41,833 bases of DNA from Anaerolineales bacterium (GTDB lineage: Bacteria; Chloroflexota; Anaerolineae; Anaerolineales; UBA11657), in the NCBI GenBank assembly GCA_022450585.1, contig JAKUPR010000010.1, forward strand, positions 1 through 41,833, given 5' to 3'. This document shows, in pieces, positions 1-7,988 of the stretch (position 1 is its first letter; each line of letters starts with the position of its first letter). The notes beneath the pieces were generated by a model, which did no database searches, had not been told where the DNA came from, and saw only the letters and a list, made by a program, of their open reading frames with translations. The position numbers were made by a program, and so were the translations under genes.

Positions 1-505
1 CTCGCCGAATATCGACTCCAACAACACCTCGGGGTAAATTGCGCATACTACGAATGCCGCCAAGCCTATATTGCAGTTTGTCAATTTTGCGCTTTCTCAT
101 CAACCGCTCTTTCTTCTTGAGACCCTCCCATTCACCCGCCTCAAGTTCGCGCTCCATACGCTCCAATTCGCCTATACGCTCCTTCATAGTGCGCCAATTA
201 GTTATCATCCCGCCCAACCACCGCCGGTTGACAAAGGGCATTGCGCAGCGCTCGGCCTCAGTCTGAATTGCCTCCTGAGCTTGACGTTTTGTACCCACAA
301 ACAGCACCTCACCGCCCTCGGAGACAACATCTCGCACAATATCATATGAACGCAGAATGCATTCCATGGTTTGCTGCAGATCTATAATGTGAATGCCGTT
401 TCTTTCAGAGAAGATGAACGGCTTCATTTTAGGGTGCCATCTACTTGTACGATGCCCAAAATGGACACCGGTTTCTAGCAGGGCCTTCATGGAGAAATCA
501 GACAT
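1..505 (-). CDS. rpsB: 30S ribosomal protein S2 (partial, C-terminus off the window)
   Basis: S2 sits in the body/platform region of the small ribosomal subunit and is one of the last proteins to assemble. About 168 codons are visible. The N-terminus reads MSDFSMKALLETGVHFGHRT and continues with the S2 hallmarks WHPKMKPFIF, GIHIIDLQQT, VLFVGTKRQA and RWLGGMITNW. The reading frame stays open to the window edge. The start at 503-505 follows a Shine-Dalgarno-like GGAAAGGATG. The usual LPD motif after the coiled-coil arm reads LPRGVVGVD, which I take as lineage variation. The gene follows rplT on the same strand but has its own promoter candidates and a structured leader, so it is probably transcribed independently as well as by readthrough. 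tsf would be expected next, beyond the edge. Confidence 0.95.
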   Translation of the reverse strand, partial: MSDFSMKALLETGVHFGHRTSRWHPKMKPFIFSERNGIHIIDLQQTMECILRSYDIVRDVVSEGGEVLFVGTKRQAQEAIQTEAERCAMPFVNRRWLGGMITNWRTMKERIGELERMERELEAGEWEGLKKKERLMRKRKIDKLQYRLGGIRSMRNLPRGVVGVDIRR

Positions 506-533
506 AACTAAACATCCTTTCCGTTGAAACGTC

Positions 534-594
534 CGTCGGCTTCACACCTACCCGGAACCGATTTCCACGGCACGGCCGGACTGGTCCACCGACG
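534..594 (-). promoter_or_regulatory. Candidate structured RNA leader of rpsB
   Basis: On the minus strand the rpsB 5' leader contains CGTCGG (589-594) pairing perfectly with CCGACG (534-539), plus an adjacent U-G pair. This stem encloses short hairpins: GGA/TCC, CGGC/GCCG with loop CGT, and GGAA/TTCC. The stretch is clearly richer in G and C than the AT-rich promoter DNA just upstream. Ribosomal-protein leaders that bind their own product are known, including for S2 in other phyla. No known S2 leader motif is recognised here; a regulatory role is inference. Confidence 0.35.
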
Positions 595-610
595 TGTAAG
601 ATAGCTGTAA

Positions 611-619
611 ATAATACCA
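611..619 (-). promoter_or_regulatory. Extended -10 promoter candidate for rpsB (proximal)
   Basis: On the minus strand TGG is followed by TATTAT, an extended -10 box (TGn-TATAAT type). No good -35 lies 17 bases upstream. Transcription would start near 604, giving a leader of about 100 bases that contains the whole structured segment. Confidence 0.4.
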
Positions 620-660
620 CTCCAACACGCATCCAATACGCATTGAGCGTATCTAAGGTA

Positions 661-689
661 ATATTACCATACCGATTTGAGAGTAGCAA
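661..689 (-). promoter_or_regulatory. Promoter candidate for rpsB (distal), overlapping a 12-bp palindrome
   Basis: On the minus strand TTGCTA (684-689), a 17-base spacer and TAATAT (661-666), preceded by TGG. The -10 lies inside the perfect palindrome GGTAATATTACC (657-668), which could be a chance overlap or an operator. Confidence 0.35.
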
Positions 690-753
690 GTAAATAAGTA
701 CGTACAACAGACACACCGATTCGGAGGCGTCAACCAAACCACGTATGTTGAAA

Positions 754-1104
754 TCAGTGAGATTTCGCTGTCTCAGCGACCGCGGCGAAAGCTTGGGGAT
801 CTCGCACCGCTAAATCAGCCAACATTTTTCTGTCCAAGCCCACCTCAGCTTTTTGCAAACCGTGCATCAAGCGGCTATACGTGGTGCCATTGTGTCTAGC
901 CGCCGCATTAATGCGCATTATCCAGAGACGGCGCATAACCCTCTTGCGAGCACGGCGGTCACGGTAAGCATACCAGTAACTTTTTAACATTGCCTCGTTG
1001 GCACGACGCCACAAACGATGACGAGAACCGAACTGGCCCTGCATCCTCTTAATGATTTTCCTGTGACGGCGACGTCGGTATGGCCCGGTTTTAACACGAG
1101 TCAT
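754..1104 (-). CDS. rplT: 50S ribosomal protein L20
   Basis: L20 binds 23S rRNA early in large-subunit assembly; in Bacillus and E. coli it also represses its own infC-rpmI-rplT operon. The 116-residue protein has the family length and motifs: a very basic start (MTRVKTGPYRRRRHRKIIKRMQG), SYWYAYRDRRARKR, LWIMRINAAARHNG, YSRLMHGL and GLDRKMLADLA. The ATG follows TAGGAG with good spacing. It is the last gene of the infC-rpmI-rplT set, 24 bases after rpmI. No intrinsic terminator is visible before the rpsB promoter region. Confidence 0.97.
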   Translation of the reverse strand: MTRVKTGPYRRRRHRKIIKRMQGQFGSRHRLWRRANEAMLKSYWYAYRDRRARKRVMRRLWIMRINAAARHNGTTYSRLMHGLQKAEVGLDRKMLADLAVRDPQAFAAVAETAKSH

Positions 1105-1128
1105 TGCATTTATCTCCTAAAGAACTGG

Positions 1129-1380
1129 TCATGCAGGCGGATTATATTTGTAGCGTCGCAGGTAGGGAGCCAGACGTCGCACGCGCTTTTTTAGCGCCGG
1201 AGTTTCCACTTCTATCATCTTTGACAAGACGGCTTTCGTGCGCTTGGGAGTGTTGCGACGCAGATGACCCTTCCCAATCTTGGTGCGCACCAATTTACCA
1301 GACCCTGTGATTTTGAAGCGTTTAGCAGTAGCGCGATGAGTTTTCAATTTATATTTTCCGCGCGTCTTTTTTCTTGCCAT
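1129..1380 (-). CDS. rpmI: 50S ribosomal protein L35
   Basis: L35 is a small basic large-subunit protein. The start MARKKTRGKYKLKTHRATAKRFK is diagnostic (KxKTHxxxxKRFKxTGSGKL), followed by RTKIGKGHLRRNTPKRTK. At 83 residues it is longer than the usual 64-66: the C-terminus after the RRLAPYL segment ends in a basic RRYKYNPPA tail. It lies in the conserved order infC-rpmI-rplT, 77 bases after infC. Confidence 0.96.
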   Translation of the reverse strand: MARKKTRGKYKLKTHRATAKRFKITGSGKLVRTKIGKGHLRRNTPKRTKAVLSKMIEVETPALKKRVRRLAPYLRRYKYNPPA

Positions 1381-1457
1381 CTAAATCCCCAATTACTTTG
1401 CTTGTTACCAGAATAATCCGCTAACCACCACAGCACAATTTCCTCATTGTCCTAGAG

Positions 1458-2021
1458 TCAGCTACCTTTCTCAGCACCCGGAGCAAGCACCATCAACATT
1501 GTGCGTCCCTCCATGCTAGGTACAGACTCAACGTGTGCTATATCGGCTAGTTCCGCATAAATCTCGTCCATGTCTTCGCGAGCTACATCAGGTAACGTAA
1601 TTTCACGACCCCGGAAACGAATGCGAACTCGCACCTTCATTCCATTCTCCAACCAACGACGAGCATCCCGAACTTTGAACGAACGATGGTGTTTAGTCGT
1701 CTTGGGCCTCAGGCGAATTTCCTTAGTCTCAACCTGCCTCTGTGACCGACGTGCCTCTTTCTCTTTCTTGGATTGCTCGTAAAGAAACTTACCATAATCC
1801 AGAACCCTACATACAGGTGGGGACGAATTCGGAGAGACTTCCACCAAATCCAAATTTGCGGCCTCAGCTATACCTAAAGCCTCTGCAACAGGAGTAGCAC
1901 CTAGATTAGTGCCAGTAGCGTCAATCAGCCGCACCTCGGCAGCCGTAATACCCCCATTGATTCTGTGAATCGGCAGGTTGTTCCGCGAGGGCCTTATGTA
2001 TCGCCTTCGTCGTCTCGTTAT
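1458..2021 (-). CDS. infC: Translation initiation factor IF-3, likely starting at AUA
   Basis: IF-3 binds the 30S subunit and proofreads start-codon choice. Motifs: RINGGITAAEVRLID at the start of the N-domain, NLDLVEVSPN, PPVCRVLDYGKFLYE, then the C-domain KEIRLRPKTTKHH, RIRFRGREI and MLMVLAPG. The first conventional start codon in frame is GTG at 1932-1934, but that is the valine of EVRLID and would remove conserved N-domain residues. The in-frame stop upstream is at 2037-2039. Between them the best initiation context is AUA at 2019-2021, nine bases after GAGG within AGAGAGGGG; this gives 187 residues with a basic RRRRR leader. An AUU at 1968-1970 (170 residues) is the alternative but lacks a close Shine-Dalgarno. 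E. coli infC uses AUU, through which IF-3 represses itself. Identity is certain; the exact start is inferred. Confidence 0.95.
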   Translation of the reverse strand: MTRRRRRYIRPSRNNLPIHRINGGITAAEVRLIDATGTNLGATPVAEALGIAEAANLDLVEVSPNSSPPVCRVLDYGKFLYEQSKKEKEARRSQRQVETKEIRLRPKTTKHHRSFKVRDARRWLENGMKVRVRIRFRGREITLPDVAREDMDEIYAELADIAHVESVPSMEGRTMLMVLAPGAEKGS

Positions 2022-2120
2022 TGTGCTTCCCCTCTCTTAATATACCAGCAATATGTACCCGCACTCGCTAAGAATCTTCACCTTGTACCTGCGAAAAATA
2101 ATACCCGTGTGCGGATCATG

Positions 2121-2149
2121 ATAATACCATAGCCAGAAACAGCCGTCAA
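2121..2149 (-). promoter_or_regulatory. Promoter of the infC-rpmI-rplT operon
   Basis: On the minus strand TTGACG (2144-2149), exactly 17 bases, then TATTAT (2121-2126) preceded by TGG, so a near-consensus sigma-70 promoter with an extended -10. Transcription would begin near 2114, leaving a leader of about 92 bases before the AUA start, long enough for autoregulation. The 2022-2249 gap is the divergent regulatory region shared with xpt. Confidence 0.65.
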
Positions 2150-2249
2150 TCGCAATAAACGCACCGAATTGATGTCAAATCTCACCGCCTATCCAAGTGC
2201 GTGGTGTAGAATCACATCGATGTTCAACTATACACATAAATAAACATCA

Positions 2250-2822
2250 ATGCGCATACTCAAAGATCGCATCCGCAATGAGGGGCACAATCTTGGTGGC
2301 GGCATCCTCAAGGTCGACGGCTTCATCAATCATCAGGTCGACCCGAGCCTTATGGAAGCCTGCGGCCATGAACTTGCTGCACGCTTCGCGGAAGTAAGAG
2401 CGACCAAGATTCTCACGGCCGAAATATCCGGAATCGCACCAGCGGTTATGACCGCAAGACACCTAGGCCTACCCACTGTATACGCGCGCAAACACAAGCC
2501 GGTAACCATGCCAGATCAAGTGCTTCTAACACTGGCGCCCTCCCACACAAAAGGACGCACGGTCGAGCTAATTGTGTCGCCCGAATTCCTTGGCGAAGGT
2601 GAACGCATACTTATCATCGATGATTTTCTTGCCTCCGGACAGACCATATTAGGTCTCGCGCGACTAGCACGCATTGCGGGAGCAACCATAGTCGGCATAG
2701 GCACACTGGTAGAAAAAACCTTTGAGGGCGGACGCGAATTACTAAAAGAGCTTAATGTACCCATCGAATCACTCGCAGCAATTTCAGACATGAGCGACGG
2801 CAAGATTGTTTTCGTCGACTGA
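2250..2822 (+). CDS. xpt: Xanthine phosphoribosyltransferase
   Basis: Converts xanthine and PRPP to XMP for purine salvage; cytosolic. The 190-residue protein matches Bacillus Xpt along its length: LKVDGFINHQVDP near residues 20-32, SGIAPAVMTARHLG at 60-73, YARKHKP near 78-84, and the PRPP-binding loop ILIIDDFLASGQT at 120-132. XMP is the substrate of GuaA, which begins only 6 bases after the stop, so the two form a guanine-nucleotide operon. No Shine-Dalgarno precedes the ATG. TATACA at 2229-2234, or CATAAA at 2235-2240, lies very close, so the mRNA leader is probably absent or very short. Confidence 0.93.
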   Translation: MRILKDRIRNEGHNLGGGILKVDGFINHQVDPSLMEACGHELAARFAEVRATKILTAEISGIAPAVMTARHLGLPTVYARKHKPVTMPDQVLLTLAPSHTKGRTVELIVSPEFLGEGERILIIDDFLASGQTILGLARLARIAGATIVGIGTLVEKTFEGGRELLKELNVPIESLAAISDMSDGKIVFVD

Positions 2823-2828
2823 CAAACC

Positions 2829-4394
2829 ATGGACACATTACTACATGACATGGAATCAGTCGCGATATTAGACTTTGGCTCGCAATACTCCCAACTCATC
2901 GCCCGCCGTCTGAGGGAGGCGAAAGTGTATTGCGAACTTTTTCCTTTTGATGCTAGGCCAGAAGAAGTACTACGACTGAAACCAAAAGCACTGATTCTCT
3001 CTGGCGGGCCTAGTAGCACTTACGGAGTCGACGCCCCAGAACTACCAGAGTACATCCTCAAGGCCGGAATCCCGATTCTGGGAATCTGTTACGGGATGCA
3101 AGTGCTCGCTCAATCACTGGGCGGAAAGGTTACTCCCGCCCGTGTACACGAGTACGGCCGCAGCCAATTGCACTGCCATCCAGGGTCACTTTTGATACCG
3201 GAAGAACTTGCTGGTACAAACTTCCACGCGTGGATGAGCCACGGCGACATAGTAACCGCTGTGCCAGTTAATTTCTCGATTACCGCTAGTAATAATAGTT
3301 GTCCGATTGCCGCCATGGAGAATCAGGACCGTAATATTTTCGGATTACAGTTCCACCCAGAAGTACATCACACGGAACAGGGAAGTCAAATTCTGGAACG
3401 CTTCCTAAGTCATACCGGTATACGCCGGGAATGGACACCAGGCTTTATGGTTGCAGATTCAATTGAGCGAATTCGTGCTCAGGTGGGACAATCGAAGGTC
3501 ATTTCAGCAATTAGCGGAGGCGTAGATTCTGCTGTAGCTACAGCTCTAGTTCATCGCGCCATCGGCGACCGACTGACCTGCTTCTATGTTGATACGGGCC
3601 TGATGCGCTCGGGGGAGACCGAACAGGTAATTGGCACTTTTCGGGAACAGCTGCAAGTACGCCTGGTAGCCATCAATGCCACCGAGGAATTCCTAAACAT
3701 TCTCTCGAAAATTACGGACCCGGAATCAAAACGTAAGGCAATAGGGGAGAAATTCATTCAGATATTTGACCGGGAGGCACGCAGACTTGGTAATGCAGCT
3801 GAATTTCTGGTTCAGGGTACCATATATCCAGACGTAGTCGAAAGCAGTGGCAAAGGTCGCGAGCAAGCAGAAAAGATTAAAACCCACCACAATGTGGGCG
3901 GGCTACCCAATGAGTTGCCTTTCACTCTAATCGAACCCCTACGTTTCATGTTCAAGGATGAGGTGCGCTCAGTCGGCGAGCAACTGGGGTTACCCCAAGA
4001 TTTGGTATGGCGACATCCATTTCCAGGTCCTGGACTAGCTATCCGCTGCCTTGGCGAAGTGACAAGGGAACGACTAGACCGTCTCCGTCTCTCTGACAAG
4101 ATTGTGCAATCAGAACTCGAATCGGCCGACATGTTGCGCGGAGACACTGCGCAGGCATTCGCCGTATTGCTCCCAGTGAAGTCTGTGGGTGTTATGGGAG
4201 ACTCACGGACCTACGAACAGGTAGTGGCGATACGTGCAGTCACCACCGATGACTTCATGACCGCCGATTGGGCACGTCTACCTCACGAAATACTTGCGCG
4301 AATCTCGAACCGCATCATTAACGAAGTGCGCGGTGTCAACCGCGTGGTCTACGACATAAGCAGTAAGCCACCTAGCACGATAGAGTGGGAGTAG
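2829..4394 (+). CDS. guaA: GMP synthase (glutamine-hydrolysing)
   Basis: Amidates XMP to GMP using glutamine and ATP. Class I glutamine amidotransferase domain at about residues 10-200 with nucleophile C87 (GICYGMQ) and the H176/E178 pair (FHPEV). ATP-pyrophosphatase domain from about 210 with the P-loop SGGVDSA at 229-235, followed by the dimerisation domain ending GVNRVVYDISSKPPSTIEWE. Its 521 residues are the usual length. The start at 2829 or the internal Met at residue 8 are both possible. It follows xpt closely and converges on the hydantoinase gene with only 16 bases between stops. A 14-bp perfect palindrome (3531-3544) overlaps the P-loop codons. Confidence 0.97.
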   Translation: MDTLLHDMESVAILDFGSQYSQLIARRLREAKVYCELFPFDARPEEVLRLKPKALILSGGPSSTYGVDAPELPEYILKAGIPILGICYGMQVLAQSLGGKVTPARVHEYGRSQLHCHPGSLLIPEELAGTNFHAWMSHGDIVTAVPVNFSITASNNSCPIAAMENQDRNIFGLQFHPEVHHTEQGSQILERFLSHTGIRREWTPGFMVADSIERIRAQVGQSKVISAISGGVDSAVATALVHRAIGDRLTCFYVDTGLMRSGETEQVIGTFREQLQVRLVAINATEEFLNILSKITDPESKRKAIGEKFIQIFDREARRLGNAAEFLVQGTIYPDVVESSGKGREQAEKIKTHHNVGGLPNELPFTLIEPLRFMFKDEVRSVGEQLGLPQDLVWRHPFPGPGLAIRCLGEVTRERLDRLRLSDKIVQSELESADMLRGDTAQAFAVLLPVKSVGVMGDSRTYEQVVAIRAVTTDDFMTADWARLPHEILARISNRIINEVRGVNRVVYDISSKPPSTIEWE

Positions 4395-4410
4395 GTTCAA
4401 TAATCTATAC

Positions 4411-5832
4411 TCAAAGAACTGGTGCGCCCGCTTGCCTATGTAAGAATCGGCCGACACCCGGCCTTCCTAGCCACCGCTCTCCATCCACTAGTAGACGCCC
4501 ACGCAGGTACACCCTGACCGGGACGCCCGTTAATTTCACGCCTTCCCACAGATCATAATCCGTACGCATATGTGCAGTGCTCGCGCTGATAGTGTGCTGC
4601 TTGGCAGGGTCCCAAAGAACTATGTCCGCATCCGATCCAGGAAGTAAAGCTCCTTTGCGAGGATAAAGACCCATTATTCGTGCCGGATTGGAAGCAGTCA
4701 ACTCAACAAAACGCATAGCTGACAAACGCCCCGAGACAACCCCAAAGGTCCACAGCAACAACAATCGATGCTCAATACCAGGAATCCCATTAGGTATTAG
4801 TGTAAAGTCCTTTCGTCCCAATTCCTTACCCGCGATAGCAATAGGCGAGTCCTCATAAACAATAGGTTTGGTGCCATCAAAAAAGAATGGGCAATGATCG
4901 GTCCCAACAGTCTGAATACTCCCATCCGCCAAAGCATTCCATAGAGCCATGTTGTCTTTGACTGTACGTAACGGGGGCGAGCACACCCACTTCGCACCGT
5001 CAGGACGTTTCAAATGTTCTTCCGTGAAAAACAAGTAGTGCGGACAAGTCTCTCCCATAACCGGAACACCGCGGGTTCGCGCTCGATACAGATTGTCTGC
5101 CAACCCTGCTGTGGTCACATGTACAACATATAAAGGCGCTAGCGCATCGGATGCCAGATCAATCGCACGCCGCCCTGCCAAAACCTCACCTCTTGGGGGA
5201 CGAGTTCGGGCATGCCAGATTGGTTTTCTTTTTCCTGCCGCAAGTGCCGCACCTACCAAAGCCTCTATCTCGTCACCGTCCTCCGCATGCAGCATAACCA
5301 ACATACCTTGTTCGCGTGCGATACGCATCACAGATGCAATATCATCATCTCCGATACGCAATCGCCCGTTGTAAGCAGTGAATACCTTGAGGGTTGTAAG
5401 CCCCTGCGCTGGCAAACTAGGAATCTCAGCAGCCACAGACGAATTAAAATCAGTCACATTTACATGACATGAATAGTCCACCGCAGCATTCCCTTCTGCC
5501 TTGGAATACCAGTCATCGATACTCCCCCGAAGCGAACCACCTCGAGACTGAGAGGTAAAGTCCAAGACCGTTGTAGTACCGCCAAAAGCAGCAGCCCGAT
5601 GGCCAGTATAATGGTCATCAGAACTGACTGTGCCGTACATGGCCAGATCTAGATGAGCATGCGGATCCACACCCCCGGGTAGCAAATTCAGGCCTCTACA
5701 ATCCACCACATCGGCCCCATCCGCTGATAAATCATTTCCAATAGCCGAGATTTTCTCTCCCTGCACTAATAAATCGCATAGACGCCTCTCACAGTGTGTG
5801 ATGATATTTGCGTTACGAAAAAGTATGTTCAT
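4411..5832 (-). CDS. hydA: Dihydropyrimidinase / D-hydantoinase
   Basis: Cyclic-amidohydrolase family enzyme that opens dihydropyrimidine or hydantoin rings. The binuclear metal site is complete: H58 and H60 (DPHAHLD), the carboxylated lysine K149 (TTLKVFTAYNG), H182 (MLHAEDGD), H238 (YVVHVT) and D312 (GTDHCPF). The 473 residues fit the family, and the C-terminal return of the beta-sandwich (GSDADIVLWDP) is present. No other pyrimidine-catabolism gene is adjacent, so the physiological substrate is not fixed by context; allantoinase is less likely given the DPHAHLD and GETCPHYL motifs. The start follows GAAG and is the first ATG in frame with a normal N-terminus. Confidence 0.9.
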   Translation of the reverse strand: MNILFRNANIITHCERRLCDLLVQGEKISAIGNDLSADGADVVDCRGLNLLPGGVDPHAHLDLAMYGTVSSDDHYTGHRAAAFGGTTTVLDFTSQSRGGSLRGSIDDWYSKAEGNAAVDYSCHVNVTDFNSSVAAEIPSLPAQGLTTLKVFTAYNGRLRIGDDDIASVMRIAREQGMLVMLHAEDGDEIEALVGAALAAGKRKPIWHARTRPPRGEVLAGRRAIDLASDALAPLYVVHVTTAGLADNLYRARTRGVPVMGETCPHYLFFTEEHLKRPDGAKWVCSPPLRTVKDNMALWNALADGSIQTVGTDHCPFFFDGTKPIVYEDSPIAIAGKELGRKDFTLIPNGIPGIEHRLLLLWTFGVVSGRLSAMRFVELTASNPARIMGLYPRKGALLPGSDADIVLWDPAKQHTISASTAHMRTDYDLWEGVKLTGVPVRVYLRGRLLVDGERWLGRPGVGRFLHRQAGAPVL

Positions 5833-6362
5833 ATCTCTTCGATTGAGGCATTTTCACCCCACTCACCGGCCACGTTTGCCGCTACCAATATGAACTTACA
5901 CTTACCATGGGAGACAATCATGTGGTTGCGAAGCGGATTTGGTGGCAGCGATAGTTGAGGATACTACAGACACATGGCAGAATACTCGTATGAAGCACCC
6001 AAGGCAACACACTAACACCTGCGTGAGGGAGGTCCTTAAGATTTGACATCCAGAACATAATCCAAGTACGCTATGCCCCATTATAGTCCATGCTACCCAC
6101 TATTTGAGGCGGAACCCAAATCAATTCTAAGCGCGAAATAAAATGACCTACCCCCCATTCAAGTCACCTAGACATAATCGAATCTTGCACTGAACTCCAT
6201 AAAGTACTGATTTCTGACAACTATTGACATTCTTTCAATGTTGGATATATTTCTTACCAGCTGCTACAGCTTAGAATTTAAGGGAAATCAAACATGCGTT
6301 TCTTGACTGTAACGGTATAATTTAAGCGGGATAGATTGGACTAGGCTATATATTGAGAAACC
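5833..6362. other. 530-base divergent intergenic region
   Basis: Lies between the divergently transcribed hydA and antiporter genes. No convincing coding sequence, repeat or RNA gene is seen on either strand. It holds a strong plus-strand promoter (6224-6251), a second TATAAT at 6316-6321, and a weaker TTGACA...TACGCT pair near 6043-6071. No clear promoter for hydA is recognisable on the minus strand. Confidence 0.5.
6224..6251 (+). promoter_or_regulatory. Sigma-70-type promoter for the antiporter operon
   Basis: TTGACA (6224-6229), 16 bases, TATATT (6246-6251): consensus -35 with a good -10. Predicted start near 6258, giving a leader of about 100 bases. A further TATAAT (6316-6321) and a TATATT (6349-6354) only 8 bases before the ATG may give shorter transcripts. 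Confidence 0.55.
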
Positions 6363-7589
6363 ATGAGTAACTTCATGCAGTTCGTTCTGGCGCTCATTAT
6401 CATCATAGTGGGCGCAAAGATGGGCGGGTACATAAGCACTCGCTGTAAACAACCGGCTGTGCTCGGTGAGCTGCTAATAGGACTTATTCTAGGCCCAAGC
6501 ATGCTAAACATGCTGCATTGGGAAGTGTTCCCAGACGAGCATCTGGGAGAATTAATTACACACATAGCCGAACTCGGAGTAATCATGCTAATGCTACTAG
6601 CAGGACTGGAACTCCATGTCGACGATCTGGCAAAATCAAGCAAAGTCGCCGCCCTATCGGGGACACTGGGAGTAGTAACTCCGATGTTAATGGGGTTGGG
6701 AGTCTGCCTTCTGTTCGGGATGTCCACCCGTCAGTCTATATTCGTCGGCCTAATCCTAGCCGCAACTAGTGTGAGTATCTCGGCACAGACGTTGATGGAA
6801 CTCGGTATATTACGTAGTCGCGTGGGAATAGCTCTTCTCGGCGCTGCTGTCTTTGACGACATACTGGTATTGCTCGCGCTCTCGATTTTCACTGCACTCG
6901 TCAGCGATGTGGGCCCCACAGGATTAACGGGGGTAATTCAAATCTTGTTGCAAATGTTAGGTTATTTCGCGATTAGCATCACAATCGGAATGAAGTTGCT
7001 ACCGAGACTCGCCAGATATGCTGACCGTCTGCCTATCAATCAAGGTTTGTATCTCTTTACTCTCATCGTCGCACTAGTTTATGCATGGAGCGCCGAAGCA
7101 TTAGGCGGCATAGCCGCCATTACGGGCGCGTTTCTTGCAGGACTGTTTTTAAATCGCATCCCGCAACGCGAGCGAATTATTGGTGGAGTTTCGACTATAG
7201 CCTACACACTTTTCGTACCTGTGTTCTTCGCTAACATAGGTTTGCAGACGAACGCAAGAAATCTAAGTGGGAACCTCTTGTGGATGACTCTAGCCATTAT
7301 CGTTGTGGCAGTAATCAGCAAGCTGCTCGGGTGCGGCTTAGGAGCCCGCATGGGTGGAATGAAAAGGGAAGAATCGCTTCTATTGGGCGCCGGCATGATA
7401 TCACGTGGAGAAGTCGGTCTCATAGTTGCCACCTTAGGTCTCACTCATCACCTCATCAGTGATGAGATCTTCTCAATGACAGTAATAACGGTGATTGTGG
7501 TCACGCTGCTAACCCCTATATTACTGCATCGTCTTGCGCAGAACTCTAAGTCATTTACAGGCACAGAACCAGAACTCACGCCAGAATGA
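6363..7589 (+). CDS. CPA2-family Na+/H+ (or K+/H+) antiporter
   Basis: Integral membrane cation/proton exchanger of the KefB/NapA type (Na_H_Exchanger domain). About 12 hydrophobic segments span the 408 residues. Family motifs: QPAVLGELLIGLILGP at 30-45, LMLLAGLE near 77-83, and the ion-binding aspartate pair D165-D166 (AAVFDDILVL), characteristic of electrogenic NapA/NhaA-like exchangers. There is no C-terminal RCK/TrkA-N domain as in KefC, so regulation is not by a fused nucleotide-binding domain; the next gene encodes a PII-like protein that could supply it. First gene of an apparent three-gene operon. Ion specificity cannot be read from sequence. Confidence 0.88.
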   Translation: MSNFMQFVLALIIIIVGAKMGGYISTRCKQPAVLGELLIGLILGPSMLNMLHWEVFPDEHLGELITHIAELGVIMLMLLAGLELHVDDLAKSSKVAALSGTLGVVTPMLMGLGVCLLFGMSTRQSIFVGLILAATSVSISAQTLMELGILRSRVGIALLGAAVFDDILVLLALSIFTALVSDVGPTGLTGVIQILLQMLGYFAISITIGMKLLPRLARYADRLPINQGLYLFTLIVALVYAWSAEALGGIAAITGAFLAGLFLNRIPQRERIIGGVSTIAYTLFVPVFFANIGLQTNARNLSGNLLWMTLAIIVVAVISKLLGCGLGARMGGMKREESLLLGAGMISRGEVGLIVATLGLTHHLISDEIFSMTVITVIVVTLLTPILLHRLAQNSKSFTGTEPELTPE

Positions 7590-7599
7590 GGGATATGCT

Positions 7600-7974
7600 A
7601 TGAACCAGATGCTTATATTCGTATTAAATGATATTGACAAATCTGCGGATTTGCTAGAAGCGTGGGATACCATAGGGGCCAAAGGAGTCACTTGCATTGA
7701 CACAACCGGACTTGGTCACATGCGCAAGGCCGCTCAGATAGGAGACTTGCCATTTTACCCAAGCTTAATTGATATGCTCAGATCCGGAGAGCATCCCCAC
7801 CGCACCTTTTTTACAGTGGTGGATGACGAAGTTTTGCTAGAAAAGCTGATTGAGGCAGCGATAGATGCAGTGGGTGACTTAGACGCTCCCAACACTGGCA
7901 TCCTCTTTACTGTCCCTGTCAACAAAGCATACGGCATCGCCCGACGGCCACCACAAGAACAAGAAGAAGCATAA
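7600..7974 (+). CDS. PII-like small signalling protein
   Basis: A 124-residue soluble protein. The first strand-helix unit (MLIFVLNDIDKSADLLEAWD) and the IGAKGVTCIDTTGLGH segment correspond in order to the PII ferredoxin-like fold, and NTGILFTVPVNKAYGI resembles the C-terminal GKIFVxPV-x-A-xxI strand of GlnB/GlnK. The classical T-loop signature with the uridylylated tyrosine is not evident, so it is PII-like rather than true GlnB. The ATG at 7600 follows GAGGGA and is 10 bases after the antiporter stop. PII and PII-like proteins commonly sit next to, and gate, membrane transporters (AmtB-GlnK, SbtA-SbtB); control of the antiporter is inferred from position. Confidence 0.65.
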   Translation: MNQMLIFVLNDIDKSADLLEAWDTIGAKGVTCIDTTGLGHMRKAAQIGDLPFYPSLIDMLRSGEHPHRTFFTVVDDEVLLEKLIEAAIDAVGDLDAPNTGILFTVPVNKAYGIARRPPQEQEEA

Positions 7975-7988
7975 TACCTCAAAGGCCA

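Noticed and set aside
498-737. 79-codon minus-strand frame between rplT and rpsB
   Set aside because: It overlaps the promoter and leader of rpsB, has no motif or ribosome-binding site, and its composition follows the RNA structure rather than codon use.
2200-2249. Possible purine riboswitch upstream of xpt, as in Bacillus
   Set aside because: The candidate -10 boxes leave a leader of at most about 15 bases, far too short, and no riboswitch-like junction is seen.
3531-3544. 14-bp perfect palindrome with no loop in guaA
   Set aside because: It encodes the invariant P-loop region (VDSAVATA), so the sequence is constrained by the protein and a palindrome without loop of this length can arise by chance.
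7104-7118. GGCGGC-ATA-GCCGCC hairpin in the antiporter gene
   Set aside because: It encodes the conserved GGIAAI helix start, so it is explained by protein constraint.
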